64,000 nt of DNA from positions 124,001 to 188,000 of the forward strand of contig NZ_JAQZBC010000001.1 in NCBI RefSeq assembly GCF_029239295.1, in the 5' to 3' direction. The stretch is from Sphingomonas sp. Its GTDB lineage: Bacteria > Pseudomonadota > Alphaproteobacteria > Sphingomonadales > Sphingomonadaceae. Shown piece by piece: positions 45,739-53,788 of this stretch; positions within the stretch are counted from its first letter, which is position 1, and each line of letters begins with the position of its first letter. A model generated the notes under the pieces. It searched no databases. It was not told where the DNA came from and worked only from the letters and a program-made list of their open reading frames with translations. The position numbers and the translations under genes were made by a program.

Positions 45739-48700
45739 ATAAAAAGCCTGTTGATTGCCAATCGCGGCGAGATCGCGATTCGTGTTGCAAGAACCGCCGC
45801 GTCGCTGGGGATCAGGACGGTAGCCGTCTACTCCGCCGATGATGCCGACGCCGCCCATGTCGCGGCCGCCGACGTAGCTATTGCACTCTCCGCGGAGGGT
45901 CCCGCCGCCTATCTGGACGGAGCGGCCTTGATCGCCGCCGCGCAGGCGAGCGGCTGTGATGCGGTTCATCCCGGCTACGGGTTCCTCAGCGAGAACGCCG
46001 ACTTCGCCGCGGCATGTGCCGGTGCATCGCTGCAGTTCGTCGGCCCGACACCTGAATTGCTGGCACTTTTCGGCGACAAGGCTGCGGCGAAGCGGCATGC
46101 GGCGGCAACTGGCGTGCCGGTGCTTGCCGAGGGTGTTGCGACTGACGGCCCGGTGATCGTGAAGGCGGTAGCTGGCGGCGGCGGGCGCGGGATCCGCATC
46201 GTTCACGACCGCGCGAGCCTGGACGCGCAAATAACTGCAGCGCGCGCCGAAGGGCTCGCTGCCTTCGGCTCTGCCGAGGTCATCGTGGAGCGATATATCC
46301 CCGATGCGCGGCATATCGAGGTTCAGCTAGCCGGAGACCAGGCCGGGCGAGTGCTCGCATTGGGCACACGGGATTGCTCGCTGCAACGCCGGCATCAGAA
46401 GATCATCGAGATCGCGCCAGCACAGGAACTCGATCCGGCGGTGGAAGCGCGGATCACGGACGCGGCCATCAAACTGCTTCAAGGAACGGGCTATGTCGGC
46501 CTGGCCACCGCCGAGTTCCTCGTCGATCGCACGCTGCCGTCCGATCATCCTGACGTGTTTGCCTTCCTTGAGGTCAATCCAAGGCTCCAGGTGGAGCATA
46601 CGATCACGGAAGAGGTGCTGGGGCTTGATCTCGTCGCGCTGCAACTGAGCCTTGCCGGCGGTGAGCCGCTTCCGACACGCCCCGCAGAGCCGCGCGGTGT
46701 CGCGATCCAGTTGCGGATCAACGCCGAAACGTTCGGTTCTGATGGATCGCCGCGGCCGTCTGGTGGGACGATCACTGCCTTGACCTTGCCCGGTGGGCCA
46801 GGGGTGCGGGTGGACAGTGCGGCGAGGGTGGGGATGGTCGCCAATCCGCGCTTTGACCCCATGATCGGCAAGGTCATCGTTCACGCAGCGGACTGGCCGA
46901 TGCTGCTGGCGCGCGCCAGGCGTGCGGTTTCGGAGATCCGGGTCGACGGCGTCCGAACCAACCTTGCGCTGCTCGCCCACCTGTTGGAGCGAGACGAAGT
47001 CGCCGGTCATGCGATAGACACCGGCTGGTTAGATCGGAACGCCGCGGGGCTGATGCCGGCGCAATCTGCGGTCGCTGAGGATAGTGCCCCGGATACCGGC
47101 GGCTCCACAGCGATTGCGGCGCCGCTCTCTGGCGTCGTTGTCGCGATCAACGTCGCGGTGGGAGACGCCGTCCGCGCAGGCGCAGAGGTTGGGACGATCG
47201 AAGCGCTGAAGATGCAGCACGCCGTTGTTGCTGTTCGCGGTGGCGTCGTCAGGAACATCGCGGCGTCGCTGAACAGCGTGATCGAAGAAGGCGCCGGTTT
47301 TCTGACGATGGATGCCGTCGAAGGAGGCGACGAAGGCGCGGATGCGGCCACCTTCGTCGATCCGGACATGATTCGGCCGGATCTGGCCGAGGTGCGGGAG
47401 CGACATGCGCCCGGTCTGGATGAGAACCGGCCCGAGTCAGTCGCTCGTCGGCGCAAGACCGGGCAGCGGACAGCGCGCGAGAATATAGCCGACTTGTTCG
47501 ATCAGGGCACCTTCATCGAATATGGCGCGCTGACTATTGCCGCGCAGCGCCGGCGCCGCCCGCTGGACGACCTGATGCGCAACACGCCGGCCGACGGGAT
47601 GATCGGCGGCATTGGTACCGTCAACGCGGCGCAGCATGGCGAAGAAGCGGCCAAGTGCATGGGCCTCGCCTATGACTATACCGTCCTTGCCGGCACGCAG
47701 GGGCACAACAACCATCGCAAGACCGACCGGCTGCTTGGCATCGCGTCGGATATGAAGCTGCCGATCGTCTTCTATACCGAGGGCGGCGGCGGTCGGCCGG
47801 GAGACGTCGATTCTGTCGGGGCGACCGGTCTGGACGTGCCGACGTTCCGCAGCTTCGCGGCTTTATCCGGTGTTGCGCCGCGGATCGGTATCACGTCGGG
47901 CTATGCCTTCGCGGGCAATGCGGTGCTGTTCGGCAGCTGCGACATCACCATTGCGACGCAGGACGCCCACATCGGCGTGGGCGGACCGGCGATGATCGAA
48001 GGCGGCGGTCTGGGCGTCTTTTCGCCCAAGGAAGTCGGCCCCGTCGGGGTTCATTGGAACAGCGGTGCGATCGACGTGCTGGCAGAGGATGAGGCGGAGG
48101 CGACCGATTATGCACGGCGCCTGCTGTCGTATTTCCAAGGCCGCATCACCGGCGGCGAGGCGCCCGATCAACGGCTGCTCCGGCATGTGGTGCCGGAGAA
48201 CCGCCTGCGCGTGTTCGACATCCGTCGCGTCATCCACGGGCTGTTCGATGTCGACAGCTTCATCGAATTGCGGGGCGGTTATGCCAAGGGGATGATCACC
48301 GGACTGGCCCGGATCGACGGTCGGGCAGTGGGGTTGATCGCCAACGATTGCCGTTACCTGTCGGGTGCCATCGACGCAGAGGGCGCGGACAAGGCAGCGC
48401 GTTTCTTCCAGTTGTGCGATGCCTTTGGCGTGCCGATCGTCTCGCTGTGCGACACGCCGGGCTTCATGGTGGGGCCCGAGGCGGAGAAGACCGCGCCGAT
48501 CCGGCGCGCGTCGCGCATGTTCATCGTCGGAGCGGCGTTGTCCGTGCCGATATTCACCGTAGTCGTGCGGAAGGCCTATGGCCTTGGCGCGCAGGGTATG
48601 GCCGGTGGCTCGCTGCACGCCGGGCCATTCACGATTGCTTGGCCGACCGGTGAGTTCGGCGGAATGGGCCTGGAGGGGGCAGTGCGGCTGGGTTATCGGA

Positions 48701-48912
48701 AGGAGCTTGAGGCCATCGCCGATCCAGCAGCACGAGACGAGCGATATCAGCAGCTTGTCGCCAACTCCTATGAACGAGGCAAAGCGGTGTCCGTCGCGCA
48801 ATATCTGGAGATCGACGCGGTGATCGACCCGGCGGACACCCGCGCGTGGTTGCTGCGAGGCTTGGCGTGTGCGCCCGCCAAGCGTTCCGGCCGCTACATC
48901 GATACATGGTGA
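45739..48912 (+). CDS. Single-chain biotin-dependent acyl-CoA carboxylase (BC-BCCP-CT fusion), apparent AUA start
   Basis: Carboxylates an acyl-CoA using ATP and bicarbonate. One ~1057-residue chain carries biotin carboxylase (IANRGEIAIRVART, GGGGRGIRI, EVNPRLQVEHTITEEV; to about residue 440), a biotin carrier domain (IEALKMQH, biotinylated Lys near residue 491) and a carboxyltransferase pair (MGLAYDYTVLAGTQGHNNHRKTDR, SLCDTPGFMVGPEAEK, GAQGMAGGSL). Mycobacterial long-chain acyl-CoA carboxylases have this one-chain architecture. Homology begins at KSLLIANRGE, but the codon in the start position is ATA at 45739, 7 nt after GGAG; the first standard start, TTG at 45751, would cut off the first beta strand. 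Substrate unknown; nearby genes suggest branched or dicarboxylic acyl-CoA. Confidence 0.92.
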   Translation: MKSLLIANRGEIAIRVARTAASLGIRTVAVYSADDADAAHVAAADVAIALSAEGPAAYLDGAALIAAAQASGCDAVHPGYGFLSENADFAAACAGASLQFVGPTPELLALFGDKAAAKRHAAATGVPVLAEGVATDGPVIVKAVAGGGGRGIRIVHDRASLDAQITAARAEGLAAFGSAEVIVERYIPDARHIEVQLAGDQAGRVLALGTRDCSLQRRHQKIIEIAPAQELDPAVEARITDAAIKLLQGTGYVGLATAEFLVDRTLPSDHPDVFAFLEVNPRLQVEHTITEEVLGLDLVALQLSLAGGEPLPTRPAEPRGVAIQLRINAETFGSDGSPRPSGGTITALTLPGGPGVRVDSAARVGMVANPRFDPMIGKVIVHAADWPMLLARARRAVSEIRVDGVRTNLALLAHLLERDEVAGHAIDTGWLDRNAAGLMPAQSAVAEDSAPDTGGSTAIAAPLSGVVVAINVAVGDAVRAGAEVGTIEALKMQHAVVAVRGGVVRNIAASLNSVIEEGAGFLTMDAVEGGDEGADAATFVDPDMIRPDLAEVRERHAPGLDENRPESVARRRKTGQRTARENIADLFDQGTFIEYGALTIAAQRRRRPLDDLMRNTPADGMIGGIGTVNAAQHGEEAAKCMGLAYDYTVLAGTQGHNNHRKTDRLLGIASDMKLPIVFYTEGGGGRPGDVDSVGATGLDVPTFRSFAALSGVAPRIGITSGYAFAGNAVLFGSCDITIATQDAHIGVGGPAMIEGGGLGVFSPKEVGPVGVHWNSGAIDVLAEDEAEATDYARRLLSYFQGRITGGEAPDQRLLRHVVPENRLRVFDIRRVIHGLFDVDSFIELRGGYAKGMITGLARIDGRAVGLIANDCRYLSGAIDAEGADKAARFFQLCDAFGVPIVSLCDTPGFMVGPEAEKTAPIRRASRMFIVGAALSVPIFTVVVRKAYGLGAQGMAGGSLHAGPFTIAWPTGEFGGMGLEGAVRLGYRKELEAIADPAARDERYQQLVANSYERGKAVSVAQYLEIDAVIDPADTRAWLLRGLACAPAKRSGRYIDTW

Positions 48913-48938
48913 CCGACGGAAGAAGGTGAGGATTCTCA

Positions 48939-49562
48939 GTGATCGAATTGTACCATTGCGCCGACGCGCGCTCTTTTCGTGCCTTGTGGGCGCTGGAGGA
49001 GATGCAACTCCCTTACCAGTTGCACGTCATGCCCTTCCCGCCGCGTGCCCGACAGCCAGAGTATCTCGAGGCCAATCCGCTTGGCACCATCCCTTTGCTG
49101 ATCGATGGCGATACACGGATGACGGAATCAGCCGCCATCGCGCAGTATCTCTCGGTTCGTCACGGTCCGACGGACCTCGCCGTGGATCCTGACGCCCCCG
49201 AGTACGGCGCCTGGTTGAATTGGCTGCATTTCGGTGAGGCAACGCTCACGTTCCCGCAGACCTTGGTGCTGCGCTATCGCATGTTGGAGCCGCCCGAACG
49301 CCGCCTGCCGCAAGCGGCGGATGACTATGCACAATGGTTTCATTCACGGCTGCGGCATGTCGAGCGCGCGCTTGTCGACCGCGACCATCTTGTCGCAGGC
49401 CGGTTTACCATGGCCGACATTTCAGTGGGATATGCACTCTTGCTGGCGAAGAGTCTGAAGATCGACTCCGGCTTCCCGCCCGCAGTTGCTGCCTATTGGC
49501 AACGCCTGAAATCGCGCGACGGCTTTGCCCGCGCGAAGGCAGCGCAAAAGGTGGAGGCTTAA
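48939..49562 (+). CDS. Glutathione S-transferase family protein
   Basis: A 207-residue GST. The thioredoxin-like domain runs MIELYHCADARSFRALWALEEMQLPYQLHVM with the cis-Pro element NPLGTIPLLIDGDTRMTESAAIAQYL (TESAAI binds the glutathione carboxylate). The all-helical C-terminal domain has the N-capping box HLVAGRFTMADISVGYAL. GTG start with GGTGAGG upstream, 26 bp after the carboxylase gene. It lacks the SSAAYRVRI start of maleylacetoacetate isomerase, so it does not fill the missing step of the neighbouring homogentisate pathway. Confidence 0.9.
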   Translation: MIELYHCADARSFRALWALEEMQLPYQLHVMPFPPRARQPEYLEANPLGTIPLLIDGDTRMTESAAIAQYLSVRHGPTDLAVDPDAPEYGAWLNWLHFGEATLTFPQTLVLRYRMLEPPERRLPQAADDYAQWFHSRLRHVERALVDRDHLVAGRFTMADISVGYALLLAKSLKIDSGFPPAVAAYWQRLKSRDGFARAKAAQKVEA

Positions 49563-49565
49563 CGT

Positions 49566-50210
49566 CTAGCGGGCGCTCAGCTTGCGCAGTGCCCGTTCGA
49601 TCCGTTCGGGCGGCTGAGCGCCACTAATGACAAACTCACGATCGACGACGATGGTCGGGACTGACGTGATCCCTTCGGATCGCCATTCGATCTCGTCATC
49701 GTGCACCTCTGCGGAATAGTCGCCGCGCGCCAGGATCGTCACGGCCTGCTGCCGATCAAGCCCAGCGGCCTTGGCGGCGTCGGCTAGCACCTCTCGATCG
49801 GACACATTGTGACCCTGTTCGAAATAGGCCCCGAAGAGGGCGTGTTTCAGGGCGCGCTGGCGCCCCTGAACGCGCGACCAATGAAGCAGGCGGTGCGCAT
49901 CGAACGTGTCGTAAAGCCGCTGCGGGCGGCCTGCCATCACGACGCCGGCCTCTTGTGCCGCCGCCTTCACGCCCCCGCCGCGGCTACGCGCCTGTTCTGG
50001 CGTGATCCCGTACTTGCGCGCCATGTTGTCGGCGGTGGCCTCGCCTTCCGGCGGCAAGCCGGGATTGAGCTGCAACGGGTGGAAGGTGATCTCCACCGGC
50101 ACGTCCTCGCCAGTAGCAGCGAGCGCAGTTTCGAGATTGGCGAGGCCGATGACGCACCAGGGGCAGACGATATCGGAGACGATATCCAGCCGTAGAGTTC
50201 GCGTTGCCAT
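49566..50210 (-). CDS. DsbA-family oxidoreductase (FrnE-like)
   Basis: A 214-residue cytoplasmic thioredoxin-fold protein without signal peptide. The active site Cys16-Pro-Trp-Cys19 (SDIVCPWCVIG) opens the fold; SVPTIVVDREFVISGAQPPE contains the cis-proline and the GAQP motif of the FrnE group. The helical insertion between (about residues 55-150) is of normal size. FrnE-type proteins act as disulfide isomerases in oxidative stress or as isomerases with glutathione. It follows the Rieske gene by 10 bp at the end of the homogentisate operon, and is convergent with the GST gene (3 bp apart). Confidence 0.9.
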   Translation of the reverse strand: MATRTLRLDIVSDIVCPWCVIGLANLETALAATGEDVPVEITFHPLQLNPGLPPEGEATADNMARKYGITPEQARSRGGGVKAAAQEAGVVMAGRPQRLYDTFDAHRLLHWSRVQGRQRALKHALFGAYFEQGHNVSDREVLADAAKAAGLDRQQAVTILARGDYSAEVHDDEIEWRSEGITSVPTIVVDREFVISGAQPPERIERALRKLSAR

Positions 50211-50220
50211 GGCCTCTCCT

Positions 50221-50586
50221 TCAGGCGGTGATGATCGCGCCAGCCTCCACCCGAAGCGGCCATGGCGTCAAGGCAGTGCCGGGGCAGGGGCCGCCAAGGC
50301 ACGCACCGCTTTCGATATCGAACAGCGCGCCGTGCCAACTGCACGCGATGCGATCCGCGGCGACATAATCGTCGAGCTTCTGCGCGAGCGGCAAGCTCAT
50401 GTGCGGGCAGCGATCGACGTAGCCGAACACCTGATCGCCGCGCCGAACCGCGAAACCGTGGAAGCGGCCGGCGCGCATTTCGATGACGAAGCTGCGCGCG
50501 GCGCCGTCCGCGATCTGATCGAGCGGGCCGAGCGCGATGCCGGCGGGGGTGGCGCTCAGGCGTTCCACGTTACCGCCAGCTTCCAC
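50221..50586 (-). CDS. Small Rieske [2Fe-2S] protein
   Basis: A 121-residue ferredoxin-like Rieske protein. The cluster ligands are in CPHMSLPLAQ (Cys, His) and CSWHGALFDIESG (Cys, His), spaced as in dioxygenase ferredoxins and NirD-like proteins. It has no anchor or signal. It lies in the hppD-hmgA operon although neither dioxygenase needs a Rieske partner, so it may feed electrons to an oxygenase elsewhere. The GTG start at 50586 has a poor ribosome site; a GTG 21 nt further in is an alternative. Confidence 0.85.
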   Translation of the reverse strand: MEAGGNVERLSATPAGIALGPLDQIADGAARSFVIEMRAGRFHGFAVRRGDQVFGYVDRCPHMSLPLAQKLDDYVAADRIACSWHGALFDIESGACLGGPCPGTALTPWPLRVEAGAIITA

Positions 50587-50619
50587 GAGGCGGAACTCGC
50601 CCCTCCACCGTTTGCGACA

Positions 50620-50643
50620 CGTCCCTCGACTGCGCTCGGGACG
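50620..50643. repeat. REP-like palindromic element, copy 2
   Basis: Same 24-bp element as at 21855-21878 (21 of 24 identical): CGTCCC arm, TCGACTGCG core, GGGACG arm, then AACGG. It lies between the stop of hmgA and the start of the Rieske gene and could form a hairpin in that mRNA. Confidence 0.65.
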
Positions 50644-50695
50644 AACGGAAGCAAGGCGTCCACCGCCGCCGCGATCGCTTCGCCCAAGCGAAGGA

Positions 50696-51979
50696 TCATG
50701 GAAGAACCGCCTTCGGGAAATCGGCCCAGCAGGCGTCGTAATCCGGCTGGGCGTGCTGCAGCGCGAAGCTGGTGGGGCGATAGGGCCAGCAGCTTTCCAG
50801 CATGAACGCCATCGTGCCGCCGATCTTGTGCGGCTTCAGATCGGCGTTCGAGGCCGCGTCCCACGTTGCCTTGTCCGGCCCGTGGCCGCTCAGCAGATTG
50901 TGCAGCGAGAGGCCGCCGGGGCGGAAGCCCTCGGCCTTGGCGTCATAGGCGCCGGTGATCAGGCCCATCGCCTCGGACATGATGTTGCGGTGGAACCAGG
51001 GCGGGCGGAACGTGTCTTCCGCGACCATCCAGCGCGGTGGGAAGATCACGAAATCGGCATTGGCGCGGCCCGGCACGTCCGACGGCGAGGTCAGCACGGT
51101 GAAGATCGACGGATCGGGATGATCGAAGCTGACGGTGTTGATGGTGTTGAAGTGCGCCAGATCATAGCGCCACGGTGCGAGATTGCCGTGCCACGCGACC
51201 ACATCGAGCGGCGAGTGATGGAGCTCGGTCCGCCACAGGCTGCCGAGGTATTTCTGGATCACCTCGCAGGGTTCGCCGCGATCCTCGAACCACGCATTGG
51301 GCGTTTCGAAGTCGCGCGGGTTGGCAAGGCCGTTGGCGCCGATCGGGCCGAGATCGGGCAGGCGGAACATGGCGCCGTGATTTTCCAGCGCATAGCCCCG
51401 TGCAGACCCATCCGGCAGCAGTGCCCGGAAGCGGACGCCGCGCGGCACCAGCGCGATCTGGCCGGGGGCAATGTCGATTCGGCCGAGCTCGGTGAGGAGC
51501 GCCAGGCGGCCCTCCTGCGGCACGAACAGCAATTCGCCATCGGCATCGACGAAGACGCGGTTCTCCATGTCGCGATCCGCGGCGTAGACGTGGATCGCGA
51601 CGCCTTCGAGATCGGCGGGATCGCGATTGGCGAGCATCGTCGTCATGCCCTCGACGAGGTCGACGCCAGTGCCACCGGTGACCGGATCCCAGCGCAGGCG
51701 ATTGGGCGCGAGCGGTTCCCTGACGGTGCCGGGCGCGAAGCGCGCCGCGCCTTCGTAGCGGGTGAACGGCGGATGCTCGGCTGAGGGGCGCAGGCGATAC
51801 AGCCAGGAGCGGCGGTTCTCGTGGCGCGGCGCAGTGAAGGCGGTGCCGGAGAGCTGCTCGGCATAGAGGCCGAAGGGCGGCTTCTGCGGCGAGTTGCGGC
51901 CGATAGGGAGGGCGCCCGGCACTGCTTCGGTCGCGACATGGTTGCCGAAGCCTGGAGTGTAGTGGTTTTCGGTCGGCAT
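50696..51979 (-). CDS. hmgA: Homogentisate 1,2-dioxygenase
   Basis: Cleaves the homogentisate ring to maleylacetoacetate with a non-heme iron. 427 residues. [46 protein letters not shown] is the highly conserved start; the C-terminal barrel has [29 protein letters not shown] with iron ligands (His and Glu) and [21 protein letters not shown] at 51979 is preceded by GGAGAGG; the longer frame to 52219 runs into hairpin-rich DNA and is rejected. It follows hppD on the same strand, with about 250 bp of repeats between them. Confidence 0.97.
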   Translation of the reverse strand: MPTENHYTPGFGNHVATEAVPGALPIGRNSPQKPPFGLYAEQLSGTAFTAPRHENRRSWLYRLRPSAEHPPFTRYEGAARFAPGTVREPLAPNRLRWDPVTGGTGVDLVEGMTTMLANRDPADLEGVAIHVYAADRDMENRVFVDADGELLFVPQEGRLALLTELGRIDIAPGQIALVPRGVRFRALLPDGSARGYALENHGAMFRLPDLGPIGANGLANPRDFETPNAWFEDRGEPCEVIQKYLGSLWRTELHHSPLDVVAWHGNLAPWRYDLAHFNTINTVSFDHPDPSIFTVLTSPSDVPGRANADFVIFPPRWMVAEDTFRPPWFHRNIMSEAMGLITGAYDAKAEGFRPGGLSLHNLLSGHGPDKATWDAASNADLKPHKIGGTMAFMLESCWPYRPTSFALQHAQPDYDACWADFPKAVLP

Positions 51980-52006
51980 TCGTGCCTCTCCGTTTATCGC
52001 TTCGTC

Positions 52007-52027
52007 ATGCCGGGCTTTTCCCGGCAT
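52007..52027. repeat. ATGCCGGG hairpin repeat in the hppD-hmgA gap
   Basis: Perfect 8-bp arms ATGCCGGG / CCCGGCAT with a 5-nt loop, flanked by CGTC and CCAGCG. This resembles a common dispersed intergenic palindrome of sphingomonads; only one copy was noticed in the window. Confidence 0.55.
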
Positions 52028-52197
52028 CCAGCGTGCCGCGTGTCCTGCTTTTGTGGAGTTCGCGGAGGGCCGGACTCTGGCACAGGGCCGGAGTGACGGG
52101 GTGCGGCTGGGCTGTGTAGCGCGTTCTGCCCGCCGGCGCGTCAGACGCGGCAAAGCCGCGCCTTGTGCGCCGGCTTTGCCGCGCTGGCCGGTCGGGG

Positions 52198-52243
52198 GCG
52201 AGCGCCTTCGCGCTCGCATCCGGTCGATGCTTACGCATCGACC
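52198..52243 (-). terminator. Tandem hairpins at the 3' end of hppD
   Basis: Reading the hppD strand, GGTCGATGC and GCATCGACC form a 9-bp stem whose 4-nt loop contains the stop codon TAA; directly after comes an 8-bp stem GCGAGCGC / GCGCTCGC. No T-run follows. They may attenuate read-through into hmgA or protect the hppD mRNA end. Confidence 0.55.
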
Positions 52244-53268
52244 TTAATGACGCCCCGACGGATCTGGTCGAGCTCGATGCTTTCGAACAGCGCCTGGAAG
52301 TTGCCGTTGCCGAAGCCTTCGTTGCCCTTGCGCTGGATGATCTCGAAGAAGATCGGGCCGAACATGTTCTCGGTGAAGATCTGCAGCAGGATGCCTTCAT
52401 CATTCTCGACCGAGCCGTCGATCAGGATGCGGTTCTTGCGGAGCCGCTCGAGATCCTCGCCATGGCCGGGAACGCGCTTGTCGACCAGTTCGTAATAGGT
52501 CTCGATCGTGTCCTGCAGCTTCACGCCGCGGGCGCGCAGGCGCTCGACCGTGTCGTAGATGTCGTCGGTGGTCAGTGCGAGGTGCTGGATGCCTTCGCCC
52601 TGATATTCGCGGATGAATTCTTCGATCTGCGAATTGTCGTCCTGGCTTTCGTTCAGCGGGATGCGGATCGCCTTGTCCGGCGCGATCATCGCCTGGCTGA
52701 ACAGGCCGGTCGCCTTGCCCTTGATGTCGAAATACTTCTGCTCCTCGAAGTTGAAGAGCGTGCGGTAGAACTGGCTCCACACCTGCATCTGGCCGCGGCG
52801 GACATTGTGGGTGAGGTGATCGAGCAGATCGAGGCCGACGTTGTTCTTCGCCTCCGCCTCGCGCCAGCCGTCGAACTCGGCCCAGTTTTCATACAGGTCG
52901 ATACCGTCCTGGATGAAATAGAGGTACGAGCCGCCGATACCCATGATAACGGTATCGTCTTCCTCGGTCGGCTTGCCGCCGTTGGCGAGCGCCCATTCCA
53001 GCGCCTTCTTCGGATCGGCGACGCGGAACGCCATCGCGCTGGCCGAGGCGCCATGTTCGTTGCGGAACTGCTTCGCCCGGCCCGCCTCGTCGCGGTTCAG
53101 CATCAGGTTGATGCGACCCTGCTTGTAGCGGGTGATGTTCTTCGTCGGGTGGCGGTGCGTCGGCACGAAGCCGAGTTGCTCGAACTGCTTCGCCATCGCT
53201 TCGGGATCGGGCGAGGTAAATTCGACGAATTCGAAGCCGTTGAGGCCGAGCGGGTTATCGGCAGACAT
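52231..53268 (-). CDS. hppD: 4-Hydroxyphenylpyruvate dioxygenase
   Basis: Converts 4-hydroxyphenylpyruvate (from tyrosine) to homogentisate. 345 residues, two vicinal-oxygen-chelate domains. [27 protein letters not shown] is the family start; iron ligands are expected in the [13 protein letters not shown] His, the [17 protein letters not shown] His and the Glu of FFEIIQRKG near the end. Of several in-frame ATGs I chose 53268 (MSADNPLGL), which has GAGG 9 nt upstream. A promoter with TTGACA and an operator palindrome lie directly ahead, divergent from a MarR gene. Confidence 0.97.
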   Translation of the reverse strand: MSADNPLGLNGFEFVEFTSPDPEAMAKQFEQLGFVPTHRHPTKNITRYKQGRINLMLNRDEAGRAKQFRNEHGASASAMAFRVADPKKALEWALANGGKPTEEDDTVIMGIGGSYLYFIQDGIDLYENWAEFDGWREAEAKNNVGLDLLDHLTHNVRRGQMQVWSQFYRTLFNFEEQKYFDIKGKATGLFSQAMIAPDKAIRIPLNESQDDNSQIEEFIREYQGEGIQHLALTTDDIYDTVERLRARGVKLQDTIETYYELVDKRVPGHGEDLERLRKNRILIDGSVENDEGILLQIFTENMFGPIFFEIIQRKGNEGFGNGNFQALFESIELDQIRRGVIKVDA

Positions 53269-53285
53269 TGGCAGCATCCTCATTT

Positions 53286-53338
53286 GGTAACATTTGAGAC
53301 TATGATCGCGGCTTGAGCGATCCGTGTCAAATGCTACC
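53286..53338. promoter_or_regulatory. hppD promoter flanked by a MarR-type operator palindrome
   Basis: On the hppD strand TTGACA (53330-53325) and GATCAT (53307-53302, 4 of 6 to TATAAT) are 17 bp apart. GGTAACATTTGA (53286-53297) and TCAAATGCTACC (53327-53338) are inverted copies matching at 11 of 12 positions; one overlaps the -35, the other lies between -10 and the start codon. Within the first, CATTTG is also directly repeated 10 bp apart. This layout fits repression by the divergent MarR protein, perhaps through DNA looping or two dimers. Confidence 0.7.
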
Positions 53339-53346
53339 GGTCGTGC

Positions 53347-53787
53347 ATGACCAACCAGCTCGTGCTTGACCGGTTCCTGCCGTATCGGCTTTCGATCACT
53401 TCCAACCTGGTGAGTGACCGGATCGCCAAGGCCTATGAGTCGCTATTTGGCCTGACCATTCCCGAGTGGCGACTGGTAGCCGTGATCGCCGAAGTGGAGG
53501 CCATTACCCAGGCGGATATCGGTGAACGAACACGCATGGACAAGGTAACGGTCAGCCGCGCCGCGATCGCGTTGGTCGAGCGGGGGCTGCTGGCACGCGC
53601 GCCCAATCCCGGCGACAAGCGATCGCATCATCTGTCGCTGACCGATGCCGGGCGGGATCTTTATCGCAACGTCGCGCCCAAGGCGCTGGAACTCGAAAGC
53701 AAGATATTCGCTCGGTTCTCACGCGCCGAACTGGACCGCTTCGTCGCGATGCTGCGCCGGATCGACATGGCAGCGCTGGAGACCTGA
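53347..53787 (+). CDS. MarR-family regulator (probable repressor of the hppD operon)
   Basis: A 146-residue winged-helix regulator. LTIPEWRLVAVIAEVEAITQADIGERTRMDKVTVSRAAIALVERGLLAR is the helix-turn-helix, followed by the wing PNPGDKRSHHLSLTDAGRDLY. It is divergent from hppD across a 78-bp gap that carries a matching palindrome, the usual arrangement of MarR repressors such as HmgR/HpdR-like regulators of tyrosine catabolism. A probable inducer is homogentisate or 4-hydroxyphenylpyruvate. The ROK kinase gene begins 1 bp after its stop and is probably co-transcribed. Confidence 0.88.
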   Translation: MTNQLVLDRFLPYRLSITSNLVSDRIAKAYESLFGLTIPEWRLVAVIAEVEAITQADIGERTRMDKVTVSRAAIALVERGLLARAPNPGDKRSHHLSLTDAGRDLYRNVAPKALELESKIFARFSRAELDRFVAMLRRIDMAALET

Positions 53788-53788
53788 C

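Noticed and set aside
48939-49562. GST considered as the missing maleylacetoacetate isomerase of the homogentisate pathway
   Set aside because: The zeta-class SSAAYRVRI-type start is absent and the gene lies on the opposite strand with the carboxylase.
50556-50864. 102-codon minus-strand frame between hmgA and the Rieske gene
   Set aside because: Mostly an out-of-frame reading of the hmgA 3' end plus the REP-like element.
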